From the NCBI GenBank assembly GCA_046154585.1, contig JBJXDX010000074.1, positions 1 to 64,000 on the forward strand: a DNA stretch of 64,000 nt, read 5' to 3'. The position numbers were made by a program, and so were the translations under genes. Below are positions 16,208-25,014 of this stretch, piece after piece. A model generated the notes under the pieces. It saw nothing but the letters and a program-made list of their open reading frames with translations. It did not search any database and was not told the DNA's origin. Each line of letters opens with the position of its first letter. Position 1 is the stretch's first letter. Origin of the DNA: CADEFX01 sp046154585 (lineage in GTDB: Bacteria; Pseudomonadota; Alphaproteobacteria; Rhizobiales; Hyphomicrobiaceae).

Positions 16208-16792
16208 TCATCGGATACGTGCCGCAGGTCTTGCGATCAGTCGCTTCGCGGCCTGCGCGGCCACCGTCGCGTAGCTGCTGTCGCCGTGCACGAGCATCAG
16301 CGAGATCGCCCCCTCCGACAGCAGCCAGATCTCCTTCGCACGCTGGCGCGGGGATCGTACGCCCGCCTTGGCCAGGACCTCCGCAAAATGCGCCTCTAGC
16401 ATCGCCTTGTGCCGACGCGCGATGGTCCGCGCCGGATGGCCGCGCAGATCGGCCAGCTCGATGACGAGGCGCGTGAAGCCCGAGCCCGCCCAGCGGGGCG
16501 TATCGGCCCAGGCCGCAAGCTCCTTGAAGAGCGTATTGATGATAGCCACAGGTGACCCGCCGAGGCGATCGGCGAACGTGCGAAACGCCGCCAGCGCCAG
16601 ATGATGCTGCGCCTCCAGCATGGCAGCCAGCAGCGCGTCCTTGCTTTCGAAATGATAGTACAGCGTGCGCTTGGTGACACGGGCCGTCGCGGCGATCTCG
16701 TCCATGCTGGCGCGCGTATAGCCCTTGCGGCGGAAAAGGACGTAGGCAGCATCGAGAATGCTTTTGCGCGTGATCGCGGCAGATCGCGGCAT
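16208..16792 (-). CDS. TetR/AcrR family transcriptional regulator
   Basis: A 194-residue repressor-type protein. The N-terminal helix-turn-helix is clear (ILDAAYVLFRRKGYTRASMDEIAATARVTKRTLYYHF, residues about 12-48). The helical ligand-binding domain follows, with the C-terminal pattern RWAGSGFTRLVIELADLRGHPA common to alphaproteobacterial members. It lies upstream of the PA4872-like enzyme on the same strand and is divergent from the mandelate racemase-like gene at 17126; either could be its target. A candidate operator lies directly before its start codon. The inducer is unknown. Confidence 0.92.
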   Translation of the reverse strand: MPRSAAITRKSILDAAYVLFRRKGYTRASMDEIAATARVTKRTLYYHFESKDALLAAMLEAQHHLALAAFRTFADRLGGSPVAIINTLFKELAAWADTPRWAGSGFTRLVIELADLRGHPARTIARRHKAMLEAHFAEVLAKAGVRSPRQRAKEIWLLSEGAISLMLVHGDSSYATVAAQAAKRLIARPAARIR

Positions 16793-17125
16793 GCCGTCGG
16801 CTCCAATGTATACCGGATAGTGAATTTACATTACGCCGGCGGAGCGTTGAAGTGAGCATCACCTGCAGTCGGCAGGGAGGGTGCCCTGATGCACGACGAA
16901 CAGTTGCCTGACGCCAGCTGTCCTCCGACCGCTGAGGCCAGGGTGCCCGAAAACATGGCCCCACGCCGCATCCCTGTACTGGAATCCCTGCCTCGGGATA
17001 CCCCCAATCGTGCTCGAATCTCCACCGCTGTTCTTCGGCATCCAGATCGCTGTCGACCTTATCTGCCTCGAGGTGTTGCTCATCGATCCGTTCCGGCCCG
17101 CGGGCCGATGCATGGGAGGCTTGCC
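16793..17125. other. Divergent intergenic region between TetR and the racemase-like gene
   Basis: 333 bp without a convincing gene. A plus-strand frame from 16889 runs into the racemase-like gene but its translation has no family features and codes for an improbable Arg/Pro-rich leader. The region contains the candidate TetR operator at 16805-16832. Confidence 0.5.
16805..16832. promoter_or_regulatory. Candidate TetR operator
   Basis: AATGTA at 16805-16810 and TACATT at 16827-16832 are exact inverted repeats separated by 16 bases in an AT-rich patch. They lie 12-40 bp upstream of the TetR start codon, where an autoregulatory site would be expected. The half-sites are short and the pairing could be coincidental. 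Confidence 0.35.
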
Positions 17126-18226
17126 TTGATCTTCGAGAAGTTGACGCTGCGGTCGGTCAGGGTGCGCCCGGTGTCGGTGCCACTGCGCCGGCCGGTCGTT
17201 TCGAAGGTCGGCCTGTTCGATCAATGGCCGATCCTTCTCATCGACCTCGAGACCGAGGAAGGCATTGTCGGCCGCAGCTACCTCGAGCCTTATCTCAGAC
17301 AGTCGGCGCGCTATCTCGTACCGATGCTCCACGACCTCGCCGCCGCCCGCAAAGGCAAACCGATCCGGCCCATCGATGATTTCCAGCAAGGTCTCAAGTC
17401 GCTCAACCTCGTCGGCTACGAAGGCCTCTCGCAGATCGCCGTGTCCGGCCTCGATATGGCCGCCTGGGATGCTCTCGCCAAAGTGGCGAACATGCCGCTC
17501 TGCGTCTTCCTCGGCGGATCGCTCGGGTCCGTCCCTGCCTACAACAGCAACGGTCTGTGGCTGACCGATGTTGCGGCCCTTGCCGACGAAGCCTTCGCGC
17601 TCGTCGCCGAAGGCGGCTTCAAGGGCTTGAAGCTGCGCCTCGGCCGCGACCGGCTCGACGACGATCTCGCCGCCCTCGACGCGGTCCGCGCCGCCACCGG
17701 TCGCGACATCAAGCTGATGGTCGACTTCAACCAGGGGCTCAGCCTCGGCGACGCGCTTCACCGCTGCCACGCGCTCGACGACCAGGGCCTCTACTGGTTC
17801 GAGGAGCCGATCGCCTACAATAATCTCGCTGGCTACACTCAGCTCAAGGCAGAACTGAAAACGCCCCTCCAGCTCGGCGAGAACTTCTACGGCCCCCGCG
17901 CGCTCTTTCAGGCGCTGGCTATGGGCGCGGGAGACTACGTGATGCCCGATCTCATGCGCATCGGCGGCGTCACAGGGTGGCTCCGCGCCGCCGCCATCGC
18001 CGGAGCGGCAGGTGTCGAGATGTCATCCCATCTCTATCCCGAATTCTCAGCACACCTGCTGCGCGTCACGGAAACGGCGCACTGGCTCGAATGGCAGGAC
18101 TGGGCCGACCCGATCCTCGCCGAGCCCTTTCCCATCGCTGACGGTAAGGTCTCAATCCCGAACCGGCCCGGTGCCGGCATCGCCTGGAACGAAGACGCCG
18201 TCACCCGCTACGCCTACGATGCGTAA
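17126..18226 (+). CDS. Mandelate racemase/muconate lactonizing enzyme family protein (enolase superfamily)
   Basis: A 366-residue enolase-superfamily enzyme that would abstract an alpha-proton from a carboxylate substrate. The capping domain (RVRPVSVPLRRPVVSKVGLFDQWPILLIDLETEEGIVG) is followed by the barrel. Metal ligands are visible as LMVDFNQG (Asp), YWFEEPI (Glu) and LQLGENF (Glu), with the catalytic His in VEMSSHLYPE. The second-strand motif is GLKLRLG, so the usual KxK pair is K-x-R. The TTG at 17126 was chosen because GGGAGG lies six bases upstream and the family start follows; an ATG at 17108 is the alternative. Its stop codon is 2 bp from that of the convergent reductase gene. Confidence 0.88.
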   Translation: MIFEKLTLRSVRVRPVSVPLRRPVVSKVGLFDQWPILLIDLETEEGIVGRSYLEPYLRQSARYLVPMLHDLAAARKGKPIRPIDDFQQGLKSLNLVGYEGLSQIAVSGLDMAAWDALAKVANMPLCVFLGGSLGSVPAYNSNGLWLTDVAALADEAFALVAEGGFKGLKLRLGRDRLDDDLAALDAVRAATGRDIKLMVDFNQGLSLGDALHRCHALDDQGLYWFEEPIAYNNLAGYTQLKAELKTPLQLGENFYGPRALFQALAMGAGDYVMPDLMRIGGVTGWLRAAAIAGAAGVEMSSHLYPEFSAHLLRVTETAHWLEWQDWADPILAEPFPIADGKVSIPNRPGAGIAWNEDAVTRYAYDA

Positions 18227-18228
18227 GC

Positions 18229-19284
18229 CTAAATCCCCGCCACGTTCTCCGCGCTCGGCTTCACCTCACCGCGCTCGACCCGCTTCACCGCCGCGACGAT
18301 GCCCGCGTTGGCCGGCACCGGAATGCCGAGCTCGGCCGCCTTTGTCACCACGAGACCATTGATGTAGTCGATCTCCGTGCGGCGGCCCTTCTGGATGTCC
18401 TGGCCCATGGACGGGCGCTGCTCGTCGTTGCGGAACTTCACGTTGTCGAGCAGAACTTTTTCGCTTTCGGCGAGCGCTTTTTCGTCGCCCTCGCCGGCCG
18501 CCATCACGGTCAGCGGGTCCATCTTGTAGACCTTCTCCAGCGTATAACCGTGCGCCAGCCCCACCTTGATGGCCTCCCCGGCGAGACGCAGCGCCAGCCG
18601 GCGCGTCATCGGATCGCGATCGTTGGCGTTGCCGCCGCGGTCGGTCGCGGCCGATACGGGATTGCGCATGGCATTGATAACGAGCTTGGACCAGCGCTCG
18701 CCCCACAGATTGGTCGTGGCCTTGGCACTGTCGGCGTTGCGCACCAGCGCCACGATCTCCTCCACACGCGGCGTGACGCGGCCGTGCGGCTCGCCCACCC
18801 GGAACACCAGATGATGATCGCCGCCGAGCGCGACGTTGCGCTGCACGCGGCCCGGGCCGGTCAATTCCACGGCAATGGTGCTGGCGATGCAGCCCACCGT
18901 CTTGCCCCAGCCGACCACCCCGGCGATGCGCTCCTCGTTGATGCTGTTCTGCAGCGACACGACGAAACCGTCGGGCGCCAGATACTGGGCGATCATCTGC
19001 GTCGCCCACACCGTGTCGTAGGATTTGACGGCGACGAAGGCGAAGTCGAACGGCGCTCCTTTCGAAACCGCTTGCAGCTCCGTCAGGTGAATGGCCTTGA
19101 CCGGCACCGTGAAGTTCTCTGGCGCAGTCTGGCCGACGAGCGTCAGCCCGTCCTTGCGCATCTTCTCGACGTGCTCGGGCCACGCATCGATCAGCGTCAC
19201 GTCCTCACCGGCCCTGGCGAGATAGCCGCCCACGTGACCGCCGAGCGCACCCGCGCCGACGATGGCAATCCTTTTTTTGGTCAT
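18229..19284 (-). CDS. 2-dehydropantoate 2-reductase family protein
   Basis: A 351-residue NAD(P)H-dependent ketopantoate reductase-type protein. The N-terminal Rossmann motif is IAIVGAGALGGHVGGYLARAG, the middle has FAFVAVKSYDT and the family Lys-Asn region is NLWGERWSKLVINAMRNP. The C-terminal helical domain contains RPSMGQDIQKGRRTEIDYINGL, the typical PanE/ApbA signature. The ATG at 19284 has AGGAAA before it; the frame is open upstream without homology. It follows the gamma-glutamyltransferase gene by 20 bp, which is not a pantothenate context, so the substrate may be a different 2-oxo acid; for that reason no panE symbol is given. Confidence 0.88.
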   Translation of the reverse strand: MTKKRIAIVGAGALGGHVGGYLARAGEDVTLIDAWPEHVEKMRKDGLTLVGQTAPENFTVPVKAIHLTELQAVSKGAPFDFAFVAVKSYDTVWATQMIAQYLAPDGFVVSLQNSINEERIAGVVGWGKTVGCIASTIAVELTGPGRVQRNVALGGDHHLVFRVGEPHGRVTPRVEEIVALVRNADSAKATTNLWGERWSKLVINAMRNPVSAATDRGGNANDRDPMTRRLALRLAGEAIKVGLAHGYTLEKVYKMDPLTVMAAGEGDEKALAESEKVLLDNVKFRNDEQRPSMGQDIQKGRRTEIDYINGLVVTKAAELGIPVPANAGIVAAVKRVERGEVKPSAENVAGI

Positions 19285-19303
19285 TGCGTTTCCTCGTAGA
19301 TGA

Positions 19304-20908
19304 TCAGGGCGTGGCGACGTAACCGTCGCGACGTGGATCGGCAGCCCCGGTGAGTGCGCCGGTGGCGTGGTCGATGGCGACGGCCTGCATGCCGCCGACG
19401 CGCATGGTCCAGTCCTCGCCCGGCATGATGGCGTGACCGCGCTGGCGCAGCGCATCGATCGTCGCCGCGGCGATGCGCGTCTCAGGCTCGACCTGGCGGC
19501 CGTCCCACAGCCGCGCGCGCGGCGCCTCGATGGCCTCCTGCAGCGGCAGGCCGTAGTCGAGGTATTGTACAAACGCCTGCACCTGCGTCTGCAGGATACC
19601 GTAGCTGCCCGGCGTGCCGAGCACCAGCTCCGGCCGGCCGCCGCGCGTGCTGATGCTGGGCGTCACGCACATCGGCAGGTTGGCGCCAGGCTTCGTCCGG
19701 TTCGGACTCTGCGGATTGACGTCGGCCCAGTAGAGGAAGTTGTTGAGGCACAGCCCCGTCCCCGGCACTACCACAGCCGAGCCGAACGGACTGCCCAGGC
19801 TCTGCGTCACGCAAATGGCGTTGCCGTCGCGATCGGCGACCGAGAGCGACGTCGTGTGGCTTTCGGCTGCCGCTCCACCCGCTGGCGGCGCGATCCATTG
19901 CTCGGTCGGTCCGTCAATGGGCTTGCCGTCCTTGACCCGCCGCCGCAGCGCTTCGACGTGGGCGTCCGACAACAGCTCGGCCACATTGGGGTTGGCCGCC
20001 GCGTTGTTGGCGATGCGCACGCCGGCCGCCAGACGGATGGCGCGCCACACGATGTCCAGATGCTCGACGCCGTTGCGCTCCATCTTCGAGAAATCGAAGC
20101 CTTCGAGGATGCGCAGCGTCAGCAGGAACTGGAAGCCCTCGCACGGCGGCGGCGGAATATTCACCGTCAGCCCGCGGTAGGATGCCGTCAGCGGCTCCTT
20201 CCACACCGGTTTCATGGCGCCGAGATCGTCCATGGTCAGGCAGCCGCCGAGCTTCTCCAGATGCGCAACCACGGTGCGGCCCAGCGCACCGCGATAGAAA
20301 TGGTCAGCCCCCTCGGCCGCAAGCGCTTCCAGCGTGCGCGCCAGATCGGCCTGTTTCAGCAGGAAGCCCTGCCGCACCGATCCCTTGCCACCCGTATAGG
20401 TCTGCGACCACGTGTCATAGAGCGCGCTGTGCGCCTTGATCTCCGCCGCCGTACCGTTGATCTCGAAAACGCCGAACTCTGCGATCGGAAAACCATCGCG
20501 TGCCAGTGCGATCGCCGGCGCGAACACGTCTGCGAGCTTCAGCTTGCCGTACATGCGCAACAGCTCGGCCCAGCCGCCGAGATTGCCCGGCGTGCCAACC
20601 GCCAGCGCACCCCGCTGCACCTCCTCGCGACGCTTGAAGCGCTCGACCGGAAAGCCGGACGGCACCGGCGGCGTGAAGTCGAGCGCGCGCACCCGCTTCT
20701 CGGAGGCCACATAACAGGTGGCAAGCCCGAGCCCCGCGAGGCCCGACATGAACGGCTCGACCACGTTGAGCGCCGCCGAGGTCGCCACCGCCGCATCGAA
20801 GGCGTTGCCACCGTTGGCCAGCATGCGGGCACCGGCTTGCGCCGCGAGCGGATGCGCCGCCGCAACGACGCCATGGACAGACGAGATGGTCGGACGCTTG
20901 CCGTGCAT
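19304..20908 (-). CDS. Gamma-glutamyltransferase family protein (Ntn hydrolase)
   Basis: A 534-residue member of the self-cleaving gamma-glutamyltransferase family. The catalytic, autoprocessing Thr lies in ESHTTSLSVADRDGNA. Other family features are VVAAAHPLAAQAGARMLANGGNAFDAAVA near the N-terminus, FTPPVPSGF, GGCLTMDDLGAM and the small-subunit LGSPFGSAVVVPGTGLCLNN. The start was placed at MHGKRPTISS because family members begin shortly before the VAAAHPLA segment; then there is no signal peptide and the enzyme is cytoplasmic. An in-frame ATG at 21040 would add a Leu-rich leader resembling a signal peptide. The reductase gene follows 20 bp downstream, so the two form an operon. Confidence 0.88.
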   Translation of the reverse strand: MHGKRPTISSVHGVVAAAHPLAAQAGARMLANGGNAFDAAVATSAALNVVEPFMSGLAGLGLATCYVASEKRVRALDFTPPVPSGFPVERFKRREEVQRGALAVGTPGNLGGWAELLRMYGKLKLADVFAPAIALARDGFPIAEFGVFEINGTAAEIKAHSALYDTWSQTYTGGKGSVRQGFLLKQADLARTLEALAAEGADHFYRGALGRTVVAHLEKLGGCLTMDDLGAMKPVWKEPLTASYRGLTVNIPPPPCEGFQFLLTLRILEGFDFSKMERNGVEHLDIVWRAIRLAAGVRIANNAAANPNVAELLSDAHVEALRRRVKDGKPIDGPTEQWIAPPAGGAAAESHTTSLSVADRDGNAICVTQSLGSPFGSAVVVPGTGLCLNNFLYWADVNPQSPNRTKPGANLPMCVTPSISTRGGRPELVLGTPGSYGILQTQVQAFVQYLDYGLPLQEAIEAPRARLWDGRQVEPETRIAAATIDALRQRGHAIMPGEDWTMRVGGMQAVAIDHATGALTGAADPRRDGYVATP

Positions 20909-21312
20909 GAAGGAGGGCCCCCTGATGAAAGATGCGCGCCATGTTACGCCTGCCCCGCCGGCAAGCAACACCGATGTCGCAAAGCAGAACCGCAATGCGG
21001 AAAGGCAGGCCCGGCGAAAGATTGTAAGGTTGGGACGCATGACTATAGTGTGGCTAAGTCTTGAGGACTCCGCGACGAGCACCGTTCGCGCGCTTCGGCC
21101 GACATCACGTCCTGTCCCCAATTCTCGCCGTTTGCATTCCCTAGCGCTGCCCTGGCGAGAGAGGATTGCTTTCACGCGTGGGCTTCGTTCCAGGCTATGG
21201 TCACCAATCCCGAAGTTGCCGTGATTGATCTTCGCCTCATCAATCACGCCGAGATTGTTGCGGCCATTCGCGAGATATTGCGAGAATAAGCTTCGACCGC
21301 AACATACTGCCG
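20909..21312. other. Intergenic region with a possible gene remnant
   Basis: About 400 bp between the gamma-glutamyltransferase start and the PRISE-type gene stop, both on the minus strand. The only item of note is a plus-strand frame ending at 21289 whose last 30 codons look protein-like (see the ORF at 21197-21289). No promoter could be assigned with confidence. Confidence 0.45.
21197..21289 (+). CDS. Possible short ORF or gene remnant, 30 residues
   Basis: Translation MVTNPEVAVIDLRLINHAEI followed by a helix VAAIREILRE, then TAA. The amphipathic helical end looks like the C-terminus of a real protein. The same frame is open for about 44 codons upstream with sparser protein character, so this may be the tail of a decayed gene rather than an intact peptide. 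No Shine-Dalgarno sequence is visible. Confidence 0.2.
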   Translation: MVTNPEVAVIDLRLINHAEIVAAIREILRE

Positions 21313-22368
21313 TTAAGGCAGCATCTTGTCCTCACGATAGCGCCGCAGATAGGTCAACACCCGCTCCTCCGTATCTACGGTGTCGTGGAAGCCGTGCAGC
21401 CTCAGCTTCAGCACGCTGGAAATGACGTCGTGCTCGCGGTTCCAGAGGAAGTCGCCGAACTCCCATAACGCTACGTCCTCCATGCGCGATGGTTTAAGGC
21501 CGTGCCGGCCCACGATGCGGTCCCACACGGGACCCTTGTCCTTCATCCATAAACCCAAGGTCAGCGGCCGCACCTCGCCGAGCTTCATGCCGAAATGCTC
21601 GGCCAGCCGCGGCCAGAAGCGGCGCCAGCGGATGAGCCCGCCGTCGGTGACGTTGTAGGCCTGGTTTCGGGCGGCCGGCGCCGTCGCCATCCAGGCCATG
21701 GCGCGCGCGAGCTGGGTGGCGTCGGTCAATTCGCAGAGCGCGTTGTAGTTGTCGGGCTTGCCGGGAAAGTCGAGGGGAAGGCCTAGCTCGCGGCACATGG
21801 CCGCCCACGCTCCGATCGTGGCCACGAGATTGCGCGGACGCTCGGGTGCGTAGTCGTAGATGAAATCCGGCCGGCTCGCCGACCATGTCCACGTCTTGCC
21901 GGCCTGCCGCTCCCGCAGCAGGTCCTCCTGGTCGTAGTAGAAGTTGGGCGGCATGTGGCGCTGATCGTCCTCGCGCGCCGGCGTGGCCATGGAGCCCAGG
22001 TGCATGCCGTACCACTTCGTGCCTTCGACGAGGTGCACGTGCTCCAGCCCCGGCGCCACCGGCTCGATGGCATCCAGCACGTTGCGCAGCATGGCGGCGT
22101 TCTGCTCCACGTCCTCGACGCCACCCTCGCCGAACTTGGCGCGGGCACAATAAAAAGCGTGCGTGATGCCGGAAAAAGTCTGCAGCGCCTCGCGGCAGCT
22201 TTTCGCGTCGAGCAGGTCGGCCGAGACGTAGCGCAGGCGCTCGTGGCGCGAGGCCGGCGGATTGCGCGACAGGCCGATCACCGACCATGCGGGATCCTGC
22301 AGCAGCGCCTCCACCAGGCGTTTGGAAGCGGCACCCGTTGCACCCGCGATCAGTGCCGTCCTTGCCAT
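21313..22368 (-). CDS. PRISE-like NAD(P)-dependent reductase (atypical SDR)
   Basis: A 351-residue extended-SDR protein resembling the progesterone 5-beta-reductase/iridoid synthase-like (PRISE) family. The nucleotide-binding start is TALIAGATGAASKRLVEALL; in place of the YxxxK of classical SDRs there is the family-type EGTKWYGMHLG (about residue 115) and FYYDQEDLLRER further on. The WSASRPDFIYDY and NVTDGGLIRWRRFWPRLAEHFG segments complete the family pattern. Such enzymes reduce activated enones or related carbonyls; the substrate here is unknown. It is divergent from the SDR-ligase-hydratase operon that starts at 22525 and shares its 156-bp promoter region. Confidence 0.8.
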   Translation of the reverse strand: MARTALIAGATGAASKRLVEALLQDPAWSVIGLSRNPPASRHERLRYVSADLLDAKSCREALQTFSGITHAFYCARAKFGEGGVEDVEQNAAMLRNVLDAIEPVAPGLEHVHLVEGTKWYGMHLGSMATPAREDDQRHMPPNFYYDQEDLLRERQAGKTWTWSASRPDFIYDYAPERPRNLVATIGAWAAMCRELGLPLDFPGKPDNYNALCELTDATQLARAMAWMATAPAARNQAYNVTDGGLIRWRRFWPRLAEHFGMKLGEVRPLTLGLWMKDKGPVWDRIVGRHGLKPSRMEDVALWEFGDFLWNREHDVISSVLKLRLHGFHDTVDTEERVLTYLRRYREDKMLP

Positions 22369-22524
22369 GCCCGTTCTCCGCGTTCCTGTCCGTTTTGCCG
22401 CCCATAGGCAGCACCGGGCGGCCTGCCGTCAACCCGATGGTGATGCGGGCTGGTCAAGCCTCGGAGGCATTGGCTATGCTTGTGGAAAATCAGGTCGATC
22501 AATCCAAAACGGGGGAAGCCCACG

Positions 22525-23424
22525 ATGAGCCGTTTGTGCGAAGGACGTGTCGCGGTCGTAACGGGGGCCGGCCAGGGCCTGGGCCGGGAGCATGCGATGA
22601 TGCTGGCCGCGCACGGGGCCAAGGTCGTGGTCAACGACATCGGCGCCGGCGTCGACGGTACCGGCCGGGACGCTTCGCATGCCAGCGGGGTCGTCGCGGA
22701 GATCCGCAAGGCGGGCGGAACCGCCGAGGTCAACGGCGACGACGTCAGCGACTGGAACGGCGCCAAATCTCTCATCGACCAGGCCATCAAGACCTATGGC
22801 CGGCTCGACGTGGTCGTCAACAATGCCGGCATTCTGCGCGATCGCATGCTGACCAACATGTCCGAGGCCGAGTGGGATGCCGTTATCACGGTGCATCTCA
22901 AAGGTACATTCGCGCCGGCCCGGCATGCGGCCGCCTACTGGCGCGACGAGGCCAAGTGCATCGGCAGCCCGCTCAAGGCGCGCATCATCAACACCAGCTC
23001 CACGTCCGGCATCTATGGCAACGTCGGCCAGACCAACTACGGTGCGGCCAAGGCCGGCATCGCCGCCTTCACCATCATCGCCGCGCGCGAGCTGCGCCGC
23101 TACGGCGTGACGGTGAATGCCATCTCGCCCTCCGCCCAGACCCGCATGACCGAAGGGCTGCGCGAGCTGACCGAGGAGCAGCGCGCCCGCCGCAATCCTA
23201 AGTGGGTGTCGCCGATCGTCACCTGGCTCGCCAGCGAGGGCTCGCAAGCCGTGAGCGGCCGCGTGTTCCAGGCCGGCAACGGCATCGTGTCCGTGTGCGA
23301 AGGCTGGCGGCGCGGCCCGACCATCGAGCAGATGGCCGATCCCGTTGCCCTCGGCCCGATCGTCAATGACATGGTGGCCAAGGCGCGCAAGAACGTCGGC
23401 ATGGACGGCAACGACCTCGATTGA
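22525..23424 (+). CDS. SDR family (3R)-hydroxyacyl-CoA dehydrogenase-like protein
   Basis: A 299-residue classical short-chain dehydrogenase close to the dehydrogenase domain of peroxisomal multifunctional enzyme type 2. NAD-binding GAGQGLGREHAMMLAAHGA and VVNDIGAG are followed by VVNNAGILRDRML, the catalytic Ser in IINTSSTSGIYGN and the active-site pair Y-G-A-A-K. GGGGGAAG precedes the ATG at 22525. The acyl-CoA ligase follows after 32 bp and a MaoC hydratase after that, so the likely job is oxidation of a 3-hydroxyacyl-CoA in degradation of a long or cyclic side chain. Confidence 0.9.
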   Translation: MSRLCEGRVAVVTGAGQGLGREHAMMLAAHGAKVVVNDIGAGVDGTGRDASHASGVVAEIRKAGGTAEVNGDDVSDWNGAKSLIDQAIKTYGRLDVVVNNAGILRDRMLTNMSEAEWDAVITVHLKGTFAPARHAAAYWRDEAKCIGSPLKARIINTSSTSGIYGNVGQTNYGAAKAGIAAFTIIAARELRRYGVTVNAISPSAQTRMTEGLRELTEEQRARRNPKWVSPIVTWLASEGSQAVSGRVFQAGNGIVSVCEGWRRGPTIEQMADPVALGPIVNDMVAKARKNVGMDGNDLD

Positions 23425-23456
23425 GGATCGGTGCCACCACCATCAGCGGGTCACGC

Positions 23457-24992
23457 ATGTACGTCGGCGATCATGCCCTGAATGCCCCCGACAGGCCGGC
23501 CCTGATCCATGCAGCGACCGGTGCAACGATCACCTATCGCGAGCTGGACGAGCGCTCCAACCGGCTCGCGCATCTTCTGCGGTCTCACGGCCTCCAGCGC
23601 GGCGCCCACATCGCGCTGCTGATGGAGAACAATCCGCGCTTCATGGAGGTCGTGTGGGCCGCCCTGCGCGCCGGCCTCTACGTCACCGCCATCAACCGCT
23701 ACCTAACGCCGGATGAGGCCGCCTACGTCGTCAACGACTGCGACGCGGAGGCGCTGGTGACATCGTACGCCATGCGCGAGGGCGCGGCACCGCTGACCGG
23801 CCTCATCCCCAACTGCCGTTTGCGTCTGATGACGGACGGCGTCATCGACGGCTGGTCGAGCTATGAGGCCGCGACGGCAAACCATCCGGCCACGCGCATC
23901 GCCGACGAATCCCTCGGCGACACCATGCTCTACAGCTCCGGCACCACCGGACGCCCCAAGGGCATCAAGCGGCCGCTGCTGCCCCCGCCAGGCCTTACCG
24001 AATGGCGACACCGCGGCTCCATGGCTGCCTACGGATTCTCGCCGGAAACCGTCTACCTGTCGCCCGCACCGATCTACCACGCCGCACCGCTGGCCTACGT
24101 GCTCGGCGTGCACTTCTTCGGTGGTACTGTCGTGATGATGGAATCGTTCGATGCCGTGGCGAGCCTCGCCCACATCGAGCGCTATCGCGTCACGCACAGC
24201 CAGTGGGTGCCGACCATGTTCGTGCGGCTGCTGCGGCTCAGCGCCGAGGACAAGGCGCGGCACGACCTCTCCACGCACCGCGTCGCCATTCACGCCGCCG
24301 CCCCCTGCCCCATCGAGGTCAAGCGTCAGATGATCGACTGGTGGGGGCCGATCCTGCACGAATATTACGCCGGCACCGAAGGCAACGGCACGACGCGCAT
24401 CGACAGCAAGGCCTGGCTCGAACGGCCGGGGTCGGTCGGCCGCGCCGCGGTTGGCATCCTGCATATCTGCGACGATGACGGGCGCGAGCTGCCGCCAGGA
24501 GAGGCCGGCACCATCTACTTCGAGCGCGACGAGATGCCGTTCGCCTACCACAAAGACGCGGACAAGACGCGCGCGGCCCAGCATCCCCGGCATCCCAACT
24601 GGTCGGCGCTCGGCGACATCGGCTACGTCGATGCCGACGGCTATCTTTACCTCACCGACCGCAAGGCCTTCATGATCATCTCCGGCGGCGTCAACATCTA
24701 CCCGCAGATCATCGAGGATGCGCTGATCCTGCACCCCCAGGTCGCCGATGTGGCCGTGTTCGGCGTCCCAAACGCTGAGATGGGCGAGGAGGTGAAAGCC
24801 GTGGTCGAGCTGACGCCGGGCCAGCCCCCGTCCACCGCGCTTGCCGACGAGCTGATCGCCTTCGCGCGCACCCGCGTCGCCGCCTACATGGTCCCGCGCA
24901 GCATCGATTTCATCGACACCATGCCGCGCCTACCCACCGGCAAGCTCTACAAGCGCGTCCTCAAGGACCGCTACTGGCCACCCAAGCCCTAA
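23457..24992 (+). CDS. AMP-forming acyl-CoA synthetase (ANL superfamily)
   Basis: A 511-residue acid-CoA ligase that activates a carboxylic acid through an acyl-adenylate. The phosphate loop is LYSSGTTGRPKGIKRP, the adenylate-binding motif YYAGTEGNG, the hinge region GDIGYVDADGYLYLTDRK and the C-terminal catalytic Lys lies in PTGKLYKRVL. The ATG at 23457 gives the family start MYVGDHA; a TTG at 23421 would overlap the SDR stop. The middle gene of a three-gene operon with SDR and MaoC genes. The substrate cannot be read from the sequence; long-chain, branched or steroid side-chain acids are all possible. Confidence 0.92.
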   Translation: MYVGDHALNAPDRPALIHAATGATITYRELDERSNRLAHLLRSHGLQRGAHIALLMENNPRFMEVVWAALRAGLYVTAINRYLTPDEAAYVVNDCDAEALVTSYAMREGAAPLTGLIPNCRLRLMTDGVIDGWSSYEAATANHPATRIADESLGDTMLYSSGTTGRPKGIKRPLLPPPGLTEWRHRGSMAAYGFSPETVYLSPAPIYHAAPLAYVLGVHFFGGTVVMMESFDAVASLAHIERYRVTHSQWVPTMFVRLLRLSAEDKARHDLSTHRVAIHAAAPCPIEVKRQMIDWWGPILHEYYAGTEGNGTTRIDSKAWLERPGSVGRAAVGILHICDDDGRELPPGEAGTIYFERDEMPFAYHKDADKTRAAQHPRHPNWSALGDIGYVDADGYLYLTDRKAFMIISGGVNIYPQIIEDALILHPQVADVAVFGVPNAEMGEEVKAVVELTPGQPPSTALADELIAFARTRVAAYMVPRSIDFIDTMPRLPTGKLYKRVLKDRYWPPKP

Positions 24993-25014
24993 AGCAACCA
25001 GAACGGAGCTGCAC

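Noticed and set aside
18229..19284. Calling this gene panE together with panB as a pantothenate set
   Set aside because: It is 6 kb from panB, in an operon with a gamma-glutamyltransferase; family members outside pantothenate synthesis are common.
21038..21040. Upstream ATG giving the gamma-glutamyltransferase a signal peptide
   Set aside because: The Leu-rich leader is suggestive, but it leaves over 40 extra residues before the conserved start and family members of this type begin near MHGKRP; kept as an alternative only.
19367..21064. Plus-strand open frame of 565 codons opposite the gamma-glutamyltransferase
   Set aside because: No family features; the minus strand has the catalytic Thr motif and full domain.
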